A stretch of DNA of 64,000 nt from Fretibacterium sp. OH1220_COT-178 (GTDB lineage: Bacteria > Synergistota > Synergistia > Synergistales > Aminobacteriaceae), in NCBI RefSeq assembly GCF_003860125.1, contig NZ_RQYL01000022.1, positions 19,206 through 83,205 on the forward strand. The letters run 5' to 3'. Under the pieces are notes generated by a model. The model was not told where the DNA came from, did no database searches, and was given only the letters and a program-made list of their open reading frames with translations. Of the stretch, positions 16,856 through 24,942 are shown piece after piece. Position numbers and translations under genes: made by a program. Position 1 is the stretch's first letter. The number at the start of each line of letters is the position of its first letter.

Positions 16856-18328
16856 ATGACAGCCTTGTTTCTCCTCCTTCCCATCCTGATTCCGTTCATC
16901 GCCGCTTTGGGCCTGGCCTCAATGAGGCCCCGGTCCCGAACGCGGCTCGCGCTCGTCGCAGGGACCGTCGCGACGGCGAACACGCTGTTCACACTGCTGA
17001 TCGTCCGGAACGCCCCTGCGGACACCTTGACCCTCCTTCGCCTCTCCCCTCGGCTGTCGTTCGCTCTGCACCTTGACGGCCTGGGGGCGACTTTTGCCGT
17101 GATCGTGGCTCTGCTCTGGGTGCCGACGACGCTCTACGCCCTCGAGTACATGAAGCACGAAGGACGAGAAAAAGCCTTCTTTGCCTGGTTCACCCTGACC
17201 TACGGCGTGGTGCTCGGTATCGCCTTCTCGGCAAACCTCCTGACCCTCTACTTTTTCTACGAGCTCATGACCCTGACCACGCTGCCGCTCGTGATGCACG
17301 CCATGGACGACCGGGCTCGGGCCGCAGGGAAAAAGTACCTGACCTACTCCGTGGGGGGGGCCTCCTGCGCCTTCGTCGTTTTGGTTTTTACAGCGCTGCA
17401 CGGAGCCGGAGCCCCTTTCGCGATGGGGGGAAACCTCGACGACACGGTCCTGGCCGTGCCCCGCAACACGCTGCTCACTCTCTACTTTCTGGGCTTCCTG
17501 GGGTTCGGCGTCAAGGCCGCGGTCTTCCCGTTCCACGGATGGCTTCCGGCTGCGTCCGTAGCTCCCACGCCGGTCACGGCGCTGCTCCATGCCGTTGCGG
17601 TCGTGAAGGGCGGCGTCTTTGCGATCATCCGCCTGACCCACTTCGTCTTCGGCCCCGGCCTTCTGCTCGGAAGCTGGGCCCAGACCGCCGCTCTGGCGCT
17701 GGTTTGCTTCACGATCGTCTACGGGTCCGCGAAAGCCTTGGCCTCACAGCACCTGAAGCTGCGCTTCGCCTACTCCACCGTCGCCCAGCTTTCCTACATT
17801 CTTCTGGGAGCAATTCTGCTGACGCCCGAGGGCCTGGTGGGAAGCCTGACCCACATGGCCGGGCACGCGCTGATGAAGATCAACCTCTTCTTCTGCGCGG
17901 GCGCGATCCTGTACAAGACACACCGGGAGTATCTGTACGACATGCGCGGCATAGGGGTGGGGATGCCCAAAACGCTCTTCTGCCTCGCGGTATCGGGAAT
18001 GGCCCTCGCCGGCCTGCCGCCCCTGGCGGGATTCGTGGGCAAGTGGCAGATCGGAACCGCGGCCGCCACCGCTCCCTACGGCTACATCGGCATCGCCGCC
18101 CTGATGCTCTCCGCGCTGCTGACGGTGCTCTACATCTTCTCCGTGCTGGGCATCGCCACCATGCCCGGCCGCAACTTCGACTTCGACGCAGCCAACAAGG
18201 GGGTCGAGGACCCAAACATCCTGATGACGGGACCGATGTTCACCCTGGCCATCGCGGCCATACTGTACGGCTTGTATTCGGAATCCGTGCTCCGCTTCTT
18301 CGGACGGATCGCCGCCGGATTGCTGTAA
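16856..18328 (+). CDS. antiporter-like subunit 3 (NuoL/M/N family)
   Basis: 490 aa, starting 18 bases after the previous gene with GAGGACAAG as ribosome site. The layout matches subunit 2: Glu in LTLYFFYELMTLTTLPLV, Lys in LGFGVKAAVFPFHGWLPAASVAP, and LKLRFAYSTVAQLSYILLG. It ends with a loop (FDFDAANKGVEDP) and a last helix. It probably conducts H+ or Na+ beside mrpD. In a canonical six- or seven-gene Mrp operon there are only two such subunits (A and D); here there are four. Confidence 0.9.
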   Translation: MTALFLLLPILIPFIAALGLASMRPRSRTRLALVAGTVATANTLFTLLIVRNAPADTLTLLRLSPRLSFALHLDGLGATFAVIVALLWVPTTLYALEYMKHEGREKAFFAWFTLTYGVVLGIAFSANLLTLYFFYELMTLTTLPLVMHAMDDRARAAGKKYLTYSVGGASCAFVVLVFTALHGAGAPFAMGGNLDDTVLAVPRNTLLTLYFLGFLGFGVKAAVFPFHGWLPAASVAPTPVTALLHAVAVVKGGVFAIIRLTHFVFGPGLLLGSWAQTAALALVCFTIVYGSAKALASQHLKLRFAYSTVAQLSYILLGAILLTPEGLVGSLTHMAGHALMKINLFFCAGAILYKTHREYLYDMRGIGVGMPKTLFCLAVSGMALAGLPPLAGFVGKWQIGTAAATAPYGYIGIAALMLSALLTVLYIFSVLGIATMPGRNFDFDAANKGVEDPNILMTGPMFTLAIAAILYGLYSESVLRFFGRIAAGLL

Positions 18329-18381
18329 GACTCCCCCTCTGGGGGCGGGGCACAGCCCCATTTCATGATCGAGGTGGTCTC

Positions 18382-20487
18382 ATGACTGGAAACCATATCC
18401 TGCTGTTCCTGATCGTCTGGCCGATGTTGGGAGGATTCATCTCCTTCCTCTCCGGGCGCGCCAGCAAACGGCTCCGCGATTACGTCGCCGACGTCGTGGC
18501 ACTCGTGGAGCTCGCTGCGGTCTGTCACTGCGGGTACTTCCTGGGACACCCGGAGGCCTCGTTTCTGCGCATCGAGGGCTTCTGTGCATTGGGCCTTTCC
18601 CTGAAGCTCGACGGCTTCCGGTTCGTCTACGCCGTCGTCATCGCCTTCATGTGGACGGCCACCACCATCTTCTCCCGGGAGTACCTGGCCCACTACCGGA
18701 ACCGGAACCGCTACCACCTGTTCGTCCTCATGACGCTCGGGGCCATCATGGGCGTTTTCCTCTCCGCAAACCTCTACACCACCTTCATCTTCTTCGAAAT
18801 CATGTCCCTGACCTCCTACATCATGGTGATCCAGGACGAGACCCGCGCCGCCCTGCGCGCCGCGGAGACTTATCTGGCCATCACCATCATCGGCGGAATG
18901 GTTACCCTCCTGGGGCTTTTCCTGCTCTATATTCAGACCGGAACGCTCGATATGGCCCTGCTTCCCGTGGCTACAGCCAGCATGCTCAACCGCTCGGAGC
19001 TCTATCTCGCGGGAATCCTCATCTTCGTGGGATTCGGGGCCAAGGCGGCCGTCTTCCCCCTCCACGTCTGGCTGCCCACGGCCCATCCCGTGGCCCCCGC
19101 GCCGTCCAGCGCCCTGCTCTCCGGCGTCCTCACAAAGTCGGGTCTGTTCGGCATCCTCGTGCTCAGCACGGGCATCTTCCTCCACAACGCGCTCTGGGGG
19201 CTGCTGCTCCTCGCGCTCGGAATTTGCACCATGGTCGGCGGTGCGGTCCTTGCCCTCTTCTCGGTGGACATCAAGCGGACCCTCGCCTGCTCCTCCATGT
19301 CCCAGATCGGGTTCATCCTCACCGGCATCGCCATGCAGTGCTTTCTCGGCGAGGACAACGCTCTGGCGGTCCGGGGCTCCATGGTCTACATGGTCAACCA
19401 CTCGCTGGTCAAGCTGGTGCTCTTCCTGGCCGCTGGCGTCATCCACATGAACCTCGGGAAGCTGAACCTCAACGAGATCCGGGGCTACGGCCGCGGCAAG
19501 CCCCTGCTCCTCTACGTCTTCTCCATGGGCGCTCTGGGACTGACGGGAATGCCCCTCTGGAGCGGGTACGTCGGCAAGACGCTCATCCACGAGAGCATCG
19601 TCGAGCACATCCACCAGCTGCACGCTCCCGAGCATACCGGAGCCCTCTCCGAGCTTCTCCACTCCGGCCTTTTCACTCCGGAAAACGAGGTGTTCCTGTT
19701 CCAGATCGTGGAATGGCTGTTCCTGATCTCGGGCGCCCTGACCGTGGCCTACATGCTCAAGCTCTTCACGGCCCTGTTCCTGACCGAGCCGCCGCCGCGT
19801 CACACGCACTCGAAACGCGCCTACATGAGCGTTCCGAGCGCAGCGGTCCTGTGCCTGTCCGCCTCGATCCTCCCCCTGCTGGGGTTTTTCCCCAACCGCC
19901 TCATGGACCCGATCGGGGCGATGGGCTCCTCGTTCATGAACGGCTCACCCCACGCCCACCCCGTTCACTATTTCGCCTGGTCCAACCTGAAGGGCGCGGT
20001 TCTGACCCTGACCCTGGGCGCCGCCTTTTATTTCCTGATCGTCTACGCCCGCCTGATGCGGTGCGACTCGGAGGGGCGACGCTACTACGTCGACCTCTGG
20101 CCCAAGTGGCTGGATCTGGAACGCTTTCTCTACCGCCCTTTACTCACCGGCCCCCTGACGTTCCTGGGCGCCCTGTTCGCCCGGTCGGCCGACTTCCTCT
20201 GCGATGGCCTGGGCGTCTGGTGCTTCTCCCGCGGGCTGCCGTTCCTCAGCGCATTGTTCGCCAGGGCCACAAGCTCCCTGCTTGACGGTCCCGTCTCCTG
20301 GATGCTCGCCCGGATCTTAACCAAGCCTCCTTCGCTCCCCTCCAGGAATAGAGGCGAAGGACCTGCCAAGCCGGCCGAAAAGGACTCCCCCGTCTCCTTC
20401 AGGACATTTCTTCCGTCAAGCCTGGCCTACAGCCTGCTGACCTTCAGCCTGGGGTTCCTGTTCGTGCTGTTCTATCTGCTGCTCTGA
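18382..20487 (+). CDS. antiporter-like subunit 4 (NuoL-like, extended C-terminus)
   Basis: 701 aa from the ATG at 18382 (GAGGTGG upstream). It has the NuoL/M/N core with Glu in YTTFIFFEIMSLTSYIMV and Lys in VGFGAKAAVFPLHVWLPTAHPVAP, and IKRTLACSSMSQIGFILTG. After residue about 480 it carries extra helices and amphipathic segments (YYVDLWPKWLDLERFLYRPLL; final helix LAYSLLTFSLGFLFVLFYLLL), reminiscent of the lateral-helix region of NuoL or the MrpA N-terminal part. It is the last gene of the operon and convergent with arsR. Confidence 0.88.
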   Translation: MTGNHILLFLIVWPMLGGFISFLSGRASKRLRDYVADVVALVELAAVCHCGYFLGHPEASFLRIEGFCALGLSLKLDGFRFVYAVVIAFMWTATTIFSREYLAHYRNRNRYHLFVLMTLGAIMGVFLSANLYTTFIFFEIMSLTSYIMVIQDETRAALRAAETYLAITIIGGMVTLLGLFLLYIQTGTLDMALLPVATASMLNRSELYLAGILIFVGFGAKAAVFPLHVWLPTAHPVAPAPSSALLSGVLTKSGLFGILVLSTGIFLHNALWGLLLLALGICTMVGGAVLALFSVDIKRTLACSSMSQIGFILTGIAMQCFLGEDNALAVRGSMVYMVNHSLVKLVLFLAAGVIHMNLGKLNLNEIRGYGRGKPLLLYVFSMGALGLTGMPLWSGYVGKTLIHESIVEHIHQLHAPEHTGALSELLHSGLFTPENEVFLFQIVEWLFLISGALTVAYMLKLFTALFLTEPPPRHTHSKRAYMSVPSAAVLCLSASILPLLGFFPNRLMDPIGAMGSSFMNGSPHAHPVHYFAWSNLKGAVLTLTLGAAFYFLIVYARLMRCDSEGRRYYVDLWPKWLDLERFLYRPLLTGPLTFLGALFARSADFLCDGLGVWCFSRGLPFLSALFARATSSLLDGPVSWMLARILTKPPSLPSRNRGEGPAKPAEKDSPVSFRTFLPSSLAYSLLTFSLGFLFVLFYLLL

Positions 20488-20587
20488 TCCCATCTCCCCT
20501 GTCGGGCCGTGCCGGGCACGAATACTCCGTCGGACGCTCCGCCCTCGCCTCGAGGCAGGCCAGGGAGCGCCGCAGGGACATCAGACG

Positions 20588-20628
20588 AAGAACCGGCTCC
20601 TCGGGGCTACCCCCCTAAGAGCCGGCTT
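20588..20628 (-). terminator. terminator overlapping the arsR stop codon
   Basis: CCGGCTC (20593-20599) pairs with GAGCCGG (20619-20625), and an inner GGGG/CCCC pairing tightens the loop. The arsR stop (20615-20617) lies inside the hairpin. On the minus strand TTCTTC follows. It also lies between the convergent Mrp-like operon and arsMR. Confidence 0.6.
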
Positions 20629-20941
20629 CCTGTCTGTCGATGCAGTGCAATGCCTGAGCCAGACAGACCATTTTCAGTCGGTAATAGACGTTCTGCCCCT
20701 CCCGGCGATCCTCCAGGATCCCGAGCTGACGCATCACCGCCAGGTGCTTGCTGGTGGTCGTCCGGTCGCAGGAAAAATGCTCCGCGATCTCGCAGGCGCA
20801 GAGCTCCCGCTCCTCCAGCATCTCCGCGATGGCGATGCGCACCGGATGCGCCAGCCCCTTCAGGATCTCCGCCTTGCGGCGCACCCGCTCCTCCCCGGCC
20901 AATCCCATCCCGCTCCCCCCTTCCGTCGGCCCTCCGTCCAT
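20615..20941 (-). CDS. arsR: ArsR-family metalloid-responsive repressor
   Basis: 108 aa (an internal ATG at 20908 is an alternative start). A winged helix of the ArsR/SmtB family: LKGLAHPVRIAIAEMLEERELCACEIAEHF, then recognition helix SCDRTTTSKHLAVMRQLGILEDRREGQNVYYRL. The Cys pair in ELCAC plus the Cys in HFSCD resembles the As(III)-sensing site of ArsR, which releases DNA when metalloid binds. It is the second gene of a minus-strand pair, 28 bases after arsM, and likely represses its own operon. Confidence 0.9.
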   Translation of the reverse strand: MDGGPTEGGSGMGLAGEERVRRKAEILKGLAHPVRIAIAEMLEERELCACEIAEHFSCDRTTTSKHLAVMRQLGILEDRREGQNVYYRLKMVCLAQALHCIDRQEAGS

Positions 20942-20969
20942 CCCGCCGGCCCCGGCGATCGGGACTCCA

Positions 20970-21764
20970 TCAGGGTCGAAGCGCCGTTATCAGGGCGCTC
21001 GAGGACAAGCCCTTCAGGGCGAGCAACTCCTCCTCGCTCAGCGCGCCCACATCCTGACTCAAGATCTCCGCGTTCACCTCGTGAGGCTTCGTCGGGACGA
21101 CGCGCACATCGAAAAAGCCCGCCCTCTCCAGTCCCGCCTTGTACTCCTCCAACGGAAGAGCGCCGGCCAGTCACCCGCTCCAGGCCGAGGGACTCATCCT
21201 GAGCCTGTCCGGAACCGGCTTCAGCAGCACGACGTCCGAGACGCAGAAACGTCCGCCCGGGGCCAGGACCCGTGCGGCCTCAGAGAAGACCGCGCCCTTG
21301 TCCGGCGAGAGGTTGATGACGCAGTTGGAGATCAGAACGTCCGCGCTGCCGTCGTAGAGCGGCAGTTCCTCGATACACCCCCTCAGGAGCACCACGTTCC
21401 TCAGCCCCAGGCGCTCGAGGTTCCTCCTCGCCCGCGCCAGCATCCCGGGCGTCATGTCCAGCCCGTAGACCAGCCCCCGCTCTCCGACGGCGCGCGCCGC
21501 CAGGATCAGGTCCAGCCCCGCCCCACAGCCCAGGTCCAGAACGCGCTCCCCGGGGACGAGCCGCGCCGCCTCCACGGGGTTCCCACAGCCGAAGGAATGC
21601 TCCGCCGCCTCCCCCGTTCCCTCGAGTGCCGCGGAATCGTAGTTGCCCCGCGTCATGTCCGTCACCGTATCGGCCACGGAACCCCGACCGGCGGCGCGGC
21701 GCTCTATGGCCGTGCCGTAAGAATCCCGCACCATCCTCCGGATACTCCTCGCTCCCTCCCGCAT
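20970..21764 (-). CDS. arsM: arsenite methyltransferase, predicted selenoprotein
   Basis: 264 aa when the TGA at 21171-21173 is read as selenocysteine (U198). Start ATG at 21764 with GGAGGGGGG upstream. Features: SAM motif VLDLGCGAG (75-83), VYGLDMTPGMLARAR, and ISNCVINLSPDK with C148; C60 lies in SFGCGNP. U198 sits in SAWSG-U-LAGALPLEEY, where ArsM homologues have the third As(III)-binding Cys; the 50-residue spacing from C148 equals that in the algal CmArsM (C174-C224). The frame stays open for 66 more codons with family-typical sequence. It methylates arsenite using SAM. Without readthrough the product would stop at 197 aa. Operon with arsR. Confidence 0.85.
21144..21173 (-). promoter_or_regulatory. 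SECIS-like element after the in-frame TGA of arsM
   Basis: On the minus strand the TGA (21173-21171) is followed after ten bases by CTCTTCC, a GTT loop and GGAGGAG. This gives a seven-bp stem with one wobble pair. The apical loop begins with G, and the UGA-to-loop distance is 17 bases. Both fit the published bacterial SECIS rules (G in the first two loop bases, loop 16-37 bases from UGA). Confidence 0.7.
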
Positions 21765-21983
21765 CCTCTTCCCCCCTCCGGAACGCAACAAGCCGTCCCG
21801 ATCAATATGTGGCATTTATGCCACGTGGCGATTATACCACACAAGAAAGGAAGATTCGGATGCCTGTCGTCCCGAGGCCCCGGGCTGCGCCGAACGACGG
21901 ACCCCGGCCGCTCCCGCGGGATCCGGGGGATCCCGCGGCGCGCCGGTCCGCCGCCTCGAGCGGGGGATCGAGGAGAATCCGGC

Positions 21984-22787
21984 TCAGGATCGGGGGCCGG
22001 CCGGCAGGGGCTCCACGAACAATTCGGCCCGCGAATAGAGCGCCGCCCGGCCCGCCATCTTCACCCGCTCCCCGTCCAGCCTGCAGTACAGAGTGCCGCC
22101 CCGCCGCGACAGCTGCCGGGCGACCATCGTCTCCTTGCCCAGGCGAGCGGACCAGAACGGGATCAGGTTGCAGTGGGCGGAGCCGCAGACCGGGTCCTCG
22201 TCCACCCCCAGCTTAGGGAAGAAGGCCCGGGAGACGAAGTCGAACTCCGACCCGCGCGCCGTAACGATCACGCCCAGCCCGTCCGCAAGGCGGGTCAGCC
22301 TCGAAAAGTCCGGCTTCAGGTCGCGCACCTGCGCCTCGTCCCGCAGGAGGAACATCAGGTCGCGCCTGAGGTACGTCTCGGTCGGCACCACGCCCAGAGC
22401 CTCGGCCATCGCTTCGGTGGGGGCATGAGGTTCCGGAACGAGACTGGGGAAGTCCAGTTCGTACAGATCCCCCTTCCGGGCGACGGTCAGTTCGCCGCCC
22501 GCGGTCTCGAAACTCAGGGACTCCCGCCCGGGCTCGACGAATCGGTCGATGACGAAGGCCGTCGCCAGAGTGGCGTGCCCGCACAGGTCGATCTCCCCTC
22601 CGGGGGTGAACCAGCGCAGCCGGTAGCGCCCCCCGCCCCCCACGGCAAACGCCGTCTCCGAGAGGTTGTTCTCCGTGGCGATGTTCTGCATGAGCGCATC
22701 GGCCGGCCAGTCCTCCAGGACGCACACCCCCGCGGGGTTCCCCTCGAAGACTCGGTCCGCAAAGGCATCCACGACGTAATACTGCAT
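21984..22787 (-). CDS. PhzF-family isomerase/epimerase-like protein
   Basis: 267 aa, of usual family length. The N-terminal YYVVDAFADRVFEGNPAGVCVL and catalytic-Glu motif NLSETAF (E44), plus GGEIDLCGHATLATAFVI and DEDPVCGSAHCNLIPFW in the second half, define the PhzF/DAP-epimerase fold. Known members do proton shuffling on small cyclic or amino acids; the substrate here is unknown, and a phenazine pathway is not present. It is followed 46 bases upstream by the M20 peptidase gene on the same strand, so the pair may be cotranscribed. Confidence 0.9.
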   Translation of the reverse strand: MQYYVVDAFADRVFEGNPAGVCVLEDWPADALMQNIATENNLSETAFAVGGGGRYRLRWFTPGGEIDLCGHATLATAFVIDRFVEPGRESLSFETAGGELTVARKGDLYELDFPSLVPEPHAPTEAMAEALGVVPTETYLRRDLMFLLRDEAQVRDLKPDFSRLTRLADGLGVIVTARGSEFDFVSRAFFPKLGVDEDPVCGSAHCNLIPFWSARLGKETMVARQLSRRGGTLYCRLDGERVKMAGRAALYSRAELFVEPLPAGPRS

Positions 22788-22833
22788 TCTGCAAGCCTCC
22801 CTTCCGATTGAGCCGGGCCGAAAACGGCCCGCC

Positions 22834-24027
22834 TCAATCGTCCTGCCAGGTCAGGGCGAACTGCGCCATCGTGCCCGTACCGGTCCAGAGCACGTCCTCG
22901 TTCAGGTCGAACTTCGGGTGGTGGTGCGGGTAGTCGCGCCCGCCGCCGAAGGTGGAGGGATGGAAGAAGAACACGCCCGGCGCCTTTTCCAGGAAGAACG
23001 CCATGTCCTCCCCGCCCATGGTCGGCTCGTCGACCTCGCGGACGTGTTCGGGGCCCACCACCGCTCCGGCCGCGCGCAGCAGCTTCGCCGTCATCTCGGG
23101 CGCGTTGGTCGTGGGGGGCGGTCCGTAGTGGAACTCCACGGACGCGCTGCCCCGCATGGCGGAGGCCACCCCCTCGACGATCCCGCGGATCCGGTCCTGC
23201 AGCTCCTTGCGGGTTTCGGCCGTGAGCGCGCGCAGCGTCCCCTTCATCACGCAGTCGGGCGGGACGATGTTGCCCGCCGAGCCGCTCTGGAACGTCCCGA
23301 TCGTCAGCACGGCCGGGGCCAGAGGGCTGATCTCGCGGCTCACGATGGTCTGGAGCGTCGTGTAGATCTGGCAGCCGATGGCGATGGGGTCGATCGTGCG
23401 GTGCGGGGTCGCTCCATGGCCGCCCTTGCCCGTGACCGTGATGGTGAACATGTCGGCCGCGGCCATCAGGGGGCCGTTGCTGTAGCCGATCTCGCCGGCG
23501 TCGACCCCGGTCCAGAAGTTGCCCGTGTGGAGCCCGATGAAGGCGTCGACCTTCGGGTTCTCAAGCACCCCGTCCGCGATCATCGCGGGCGCGCCCGACC
23601 CCGTCTCCTCCGAGGGCTGGAAGATCAGCTTGACGGCCCCCTTCAGCTTGTCGCGGTGCGCCGTCAGCAGCCTGGCCGCCCCCAGGAGCATCGCGGTATG
23701 GGCGTCGTGCCCGCAGGCGTGCATGCGCCCGTCCACCGTGGAGGCGAACGGCAGGCCCGTCTCCTCGCGAACGGGAAGGGCGTCCATGTCCGCCCTCATC
23801 CCCAGAACCTTTCCGGGCAGATCGCCCCGGATCACCGCGGCAACGCCGTTTTTGGCGACACCCGTCCGGATCTCCGTCACCCCCATCTCCCCGAGCCGCT
23901 CCACCACAAAGGCCGCCGTCTCGACGGTGTCGAACCCCAACTCCGGGTGCGCGTGCAGGTGGCGGCGCCACTCCACGAGCTGCGCGTTCAGCTTCCCGGC
24001 CTCTTCCCTGATGTTCACGTCCTTCAT
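22834..24027 (-). CDS. M20-family amidohydrolase/carboxypeptidase
   Basis: 397 aa from the ATG at 24027 (GGGAGG upstream). Metal and catalytic motifs of the M20D (IAA-amino acid hydrolase/hippurate hydrolase) group: RRHLHAHPELGFDT, GMRADMDALPV, DGRMHACGHDAHTAML, FQPSEETGSGAP and the closing HHHPKFDLNED. The dimerisation domain follows GKGGHGATPH. It removes acyl groups from N-acyl amino acids or cleaves dipeptides in the cytoplasm. Placed first in a unit with the PhzF-like gene and divergent from TRAP transporter 1. Confidence 0.93.
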   Translation of the reverse strand: MKDVNIREEAGKLNAQLVEWRRHLHAHPELGFDTVETAAFVVERLGEMGVTEIRTGVAKNGVAAVIRGDLPGKVLGMRADMDALPVREETGLPFASTVDGRMHACGHDAHTAMLLGAARLLTAHRDKLKGAVKLIFQPSEETGSGAPAMIADGVLENPKVDAFIGLHTGNFWTGVDAGEIGYSNGPLMAAADMFTITVTGKGGHGATPHRTIDPIAIGCQIYTTLQTIVSREISPLAPAVLTIGTFQSGSAGNIVPPDCVMKGTLRALTAETRKELQDRIRGIVEGVASAMRGSASVEFHYGPPPTTNAPEMTAKLLRAAGAVVGPEHVREVDEPTMGGEDMAFFLEKAPGVFFFHPSTFGGGRDYPHHHPKFDLNEDVLWTGTGTMAQFALTWQDD

Positions 24028-24225
24028 TGCAGGCTGGAACCTCCCTCCGAAATCGTGCCGCGGGGCCTTCGGCCCCCCGCGTCCCTGTGCGTTCCCTCGC
24101 GAACGCCGCCTCTTTTGCCTCCGTCTATTGTACTTCCATCCCCCGTTATTTGCCCCCAGGGGCTGCCAAATCATGGCGCGCGGCCGAAACCGTCCGACTT
24201 TTGGACCACAAACCAATTGACGACC

Positions 24226-24254
24226 TTGATTTTCTTTTGCTTTAAGGCTATATT
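24226..24254 (+). promoter_or_regulatory. sigma70-type promoter of TRAP operon 1
   Basis: TTGATT (24226-24231), a 17-base spacer and TATATT (24249-24254) give a near-consensus promoter about 150 bases upstream of the first TRAP gene. The AT-rich stretch stands out from its GC-rich surroundings. Confidence 0.65.
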
Positions 24255-24403
24255 ATTCGACAAAACAAAATCGGGCAATCCAGACCCCCGGCAAAGACAT
24301 TCCAAATCAGGGTTTTCCCTTTGAGAAACTGGATTCCCGTTCGGCAAGCCAACCCAAGGACCTCGTTCATCAAAAATACTTTTCGAGAAAGAGGCGAATT
24401 GCC

Positions 24404-24940
24404 ATGCGTCCGACACGCACACTCTGGAACCTGATGGGAAGCCTGCAAAACGTCATCATGGTGCTGTCCTCGGTCACCATCGTCGCACTCATCCTGGTTC
24501 AGGTGCTCCTGCGCTACTTCTTCATGATGCCCCTCATGGGCGTCGAAGAACTGGCCTGCCTGTGCGGCTTCTGGCTCTATTTCATCGGGGCCGCCAACGG
24601 CGCGCGCGAACGGAGCCACATCAAGGCCGACCTGCTGAACGTCTTCATCAAGAACGAACGGTGGCTCTCCGCGGCAAAGGCGCTTTCGTCCCTGATCCTG
24701 CTCGTGCTCGCCACCTTGTTCGTGGAATGGACCTTCAGCTACCTCCGCTGGTCGGTGAAGTCCTGGGAGCGCTCTCCGGCCCTGTCCATCCCCATGGTCT
24801 ACGCCCAGGCAAGCCTCTTGGTCAGCGCAGTTCTCATGCTTTTCTATTTCTTCGTGGAGTTTTTGGACTACGTCAGGCAGGTCCTGGGCTACAGCCCCTT
24901 CAACCCGGAACTCTATCAGAGCGAGCAGGAGTGTGAGTAG
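24404..24940 (+). CDS. TRAP transporter small permease (DctQ)
   Basis: 178 aa, four predicted helices. The family signature LMGVEELACLCGFWLYFIGAANGARERSHIKADLL in helix 2-3 is clear (a Glu, aromatic residues, RERSHI). It partners the large permease that starts three bases after its stop. Together with the binding protein at 26.4 kb it forms a Na+-driven importer, usually for carboxylates or amino-acid-like anions. Confidence 0.92.
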   Translation: MRPTRTLWNLMGSLQNVIMVLSSVTIVALILVQVLLRYFFMMPLMGVEELACLCGFWLYFIGAANGARERSHIKADLLNVFIKNERWLSAAKALSSLILLVLATLFVEWTFSYLRWSVKSWERSPALSIPMVYAQASLLVSAVLMLFYFFVEFLDYVRQVLGYSPFNPELYQSEQECE

Positions 24941-24942
24941 CC

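Noticed and set aside
10622..20487. Respiratory complex I (nuo) operon
   Set aside because: Only NuoK- and NuoL/M/N-like membrane subunits occur, alongside Mrp-specific E, F, G and B; no quinone- or NADH-site subunits are present.
21171..21764. arsM as a simple gene truncated by a nonsense mutation
   Set aside because: The stop is TGA exactly at a conserved Cys column, the frame stays family-like after it, and a SECIS-like hairpin follows. Truncation remains possible but is less likely.
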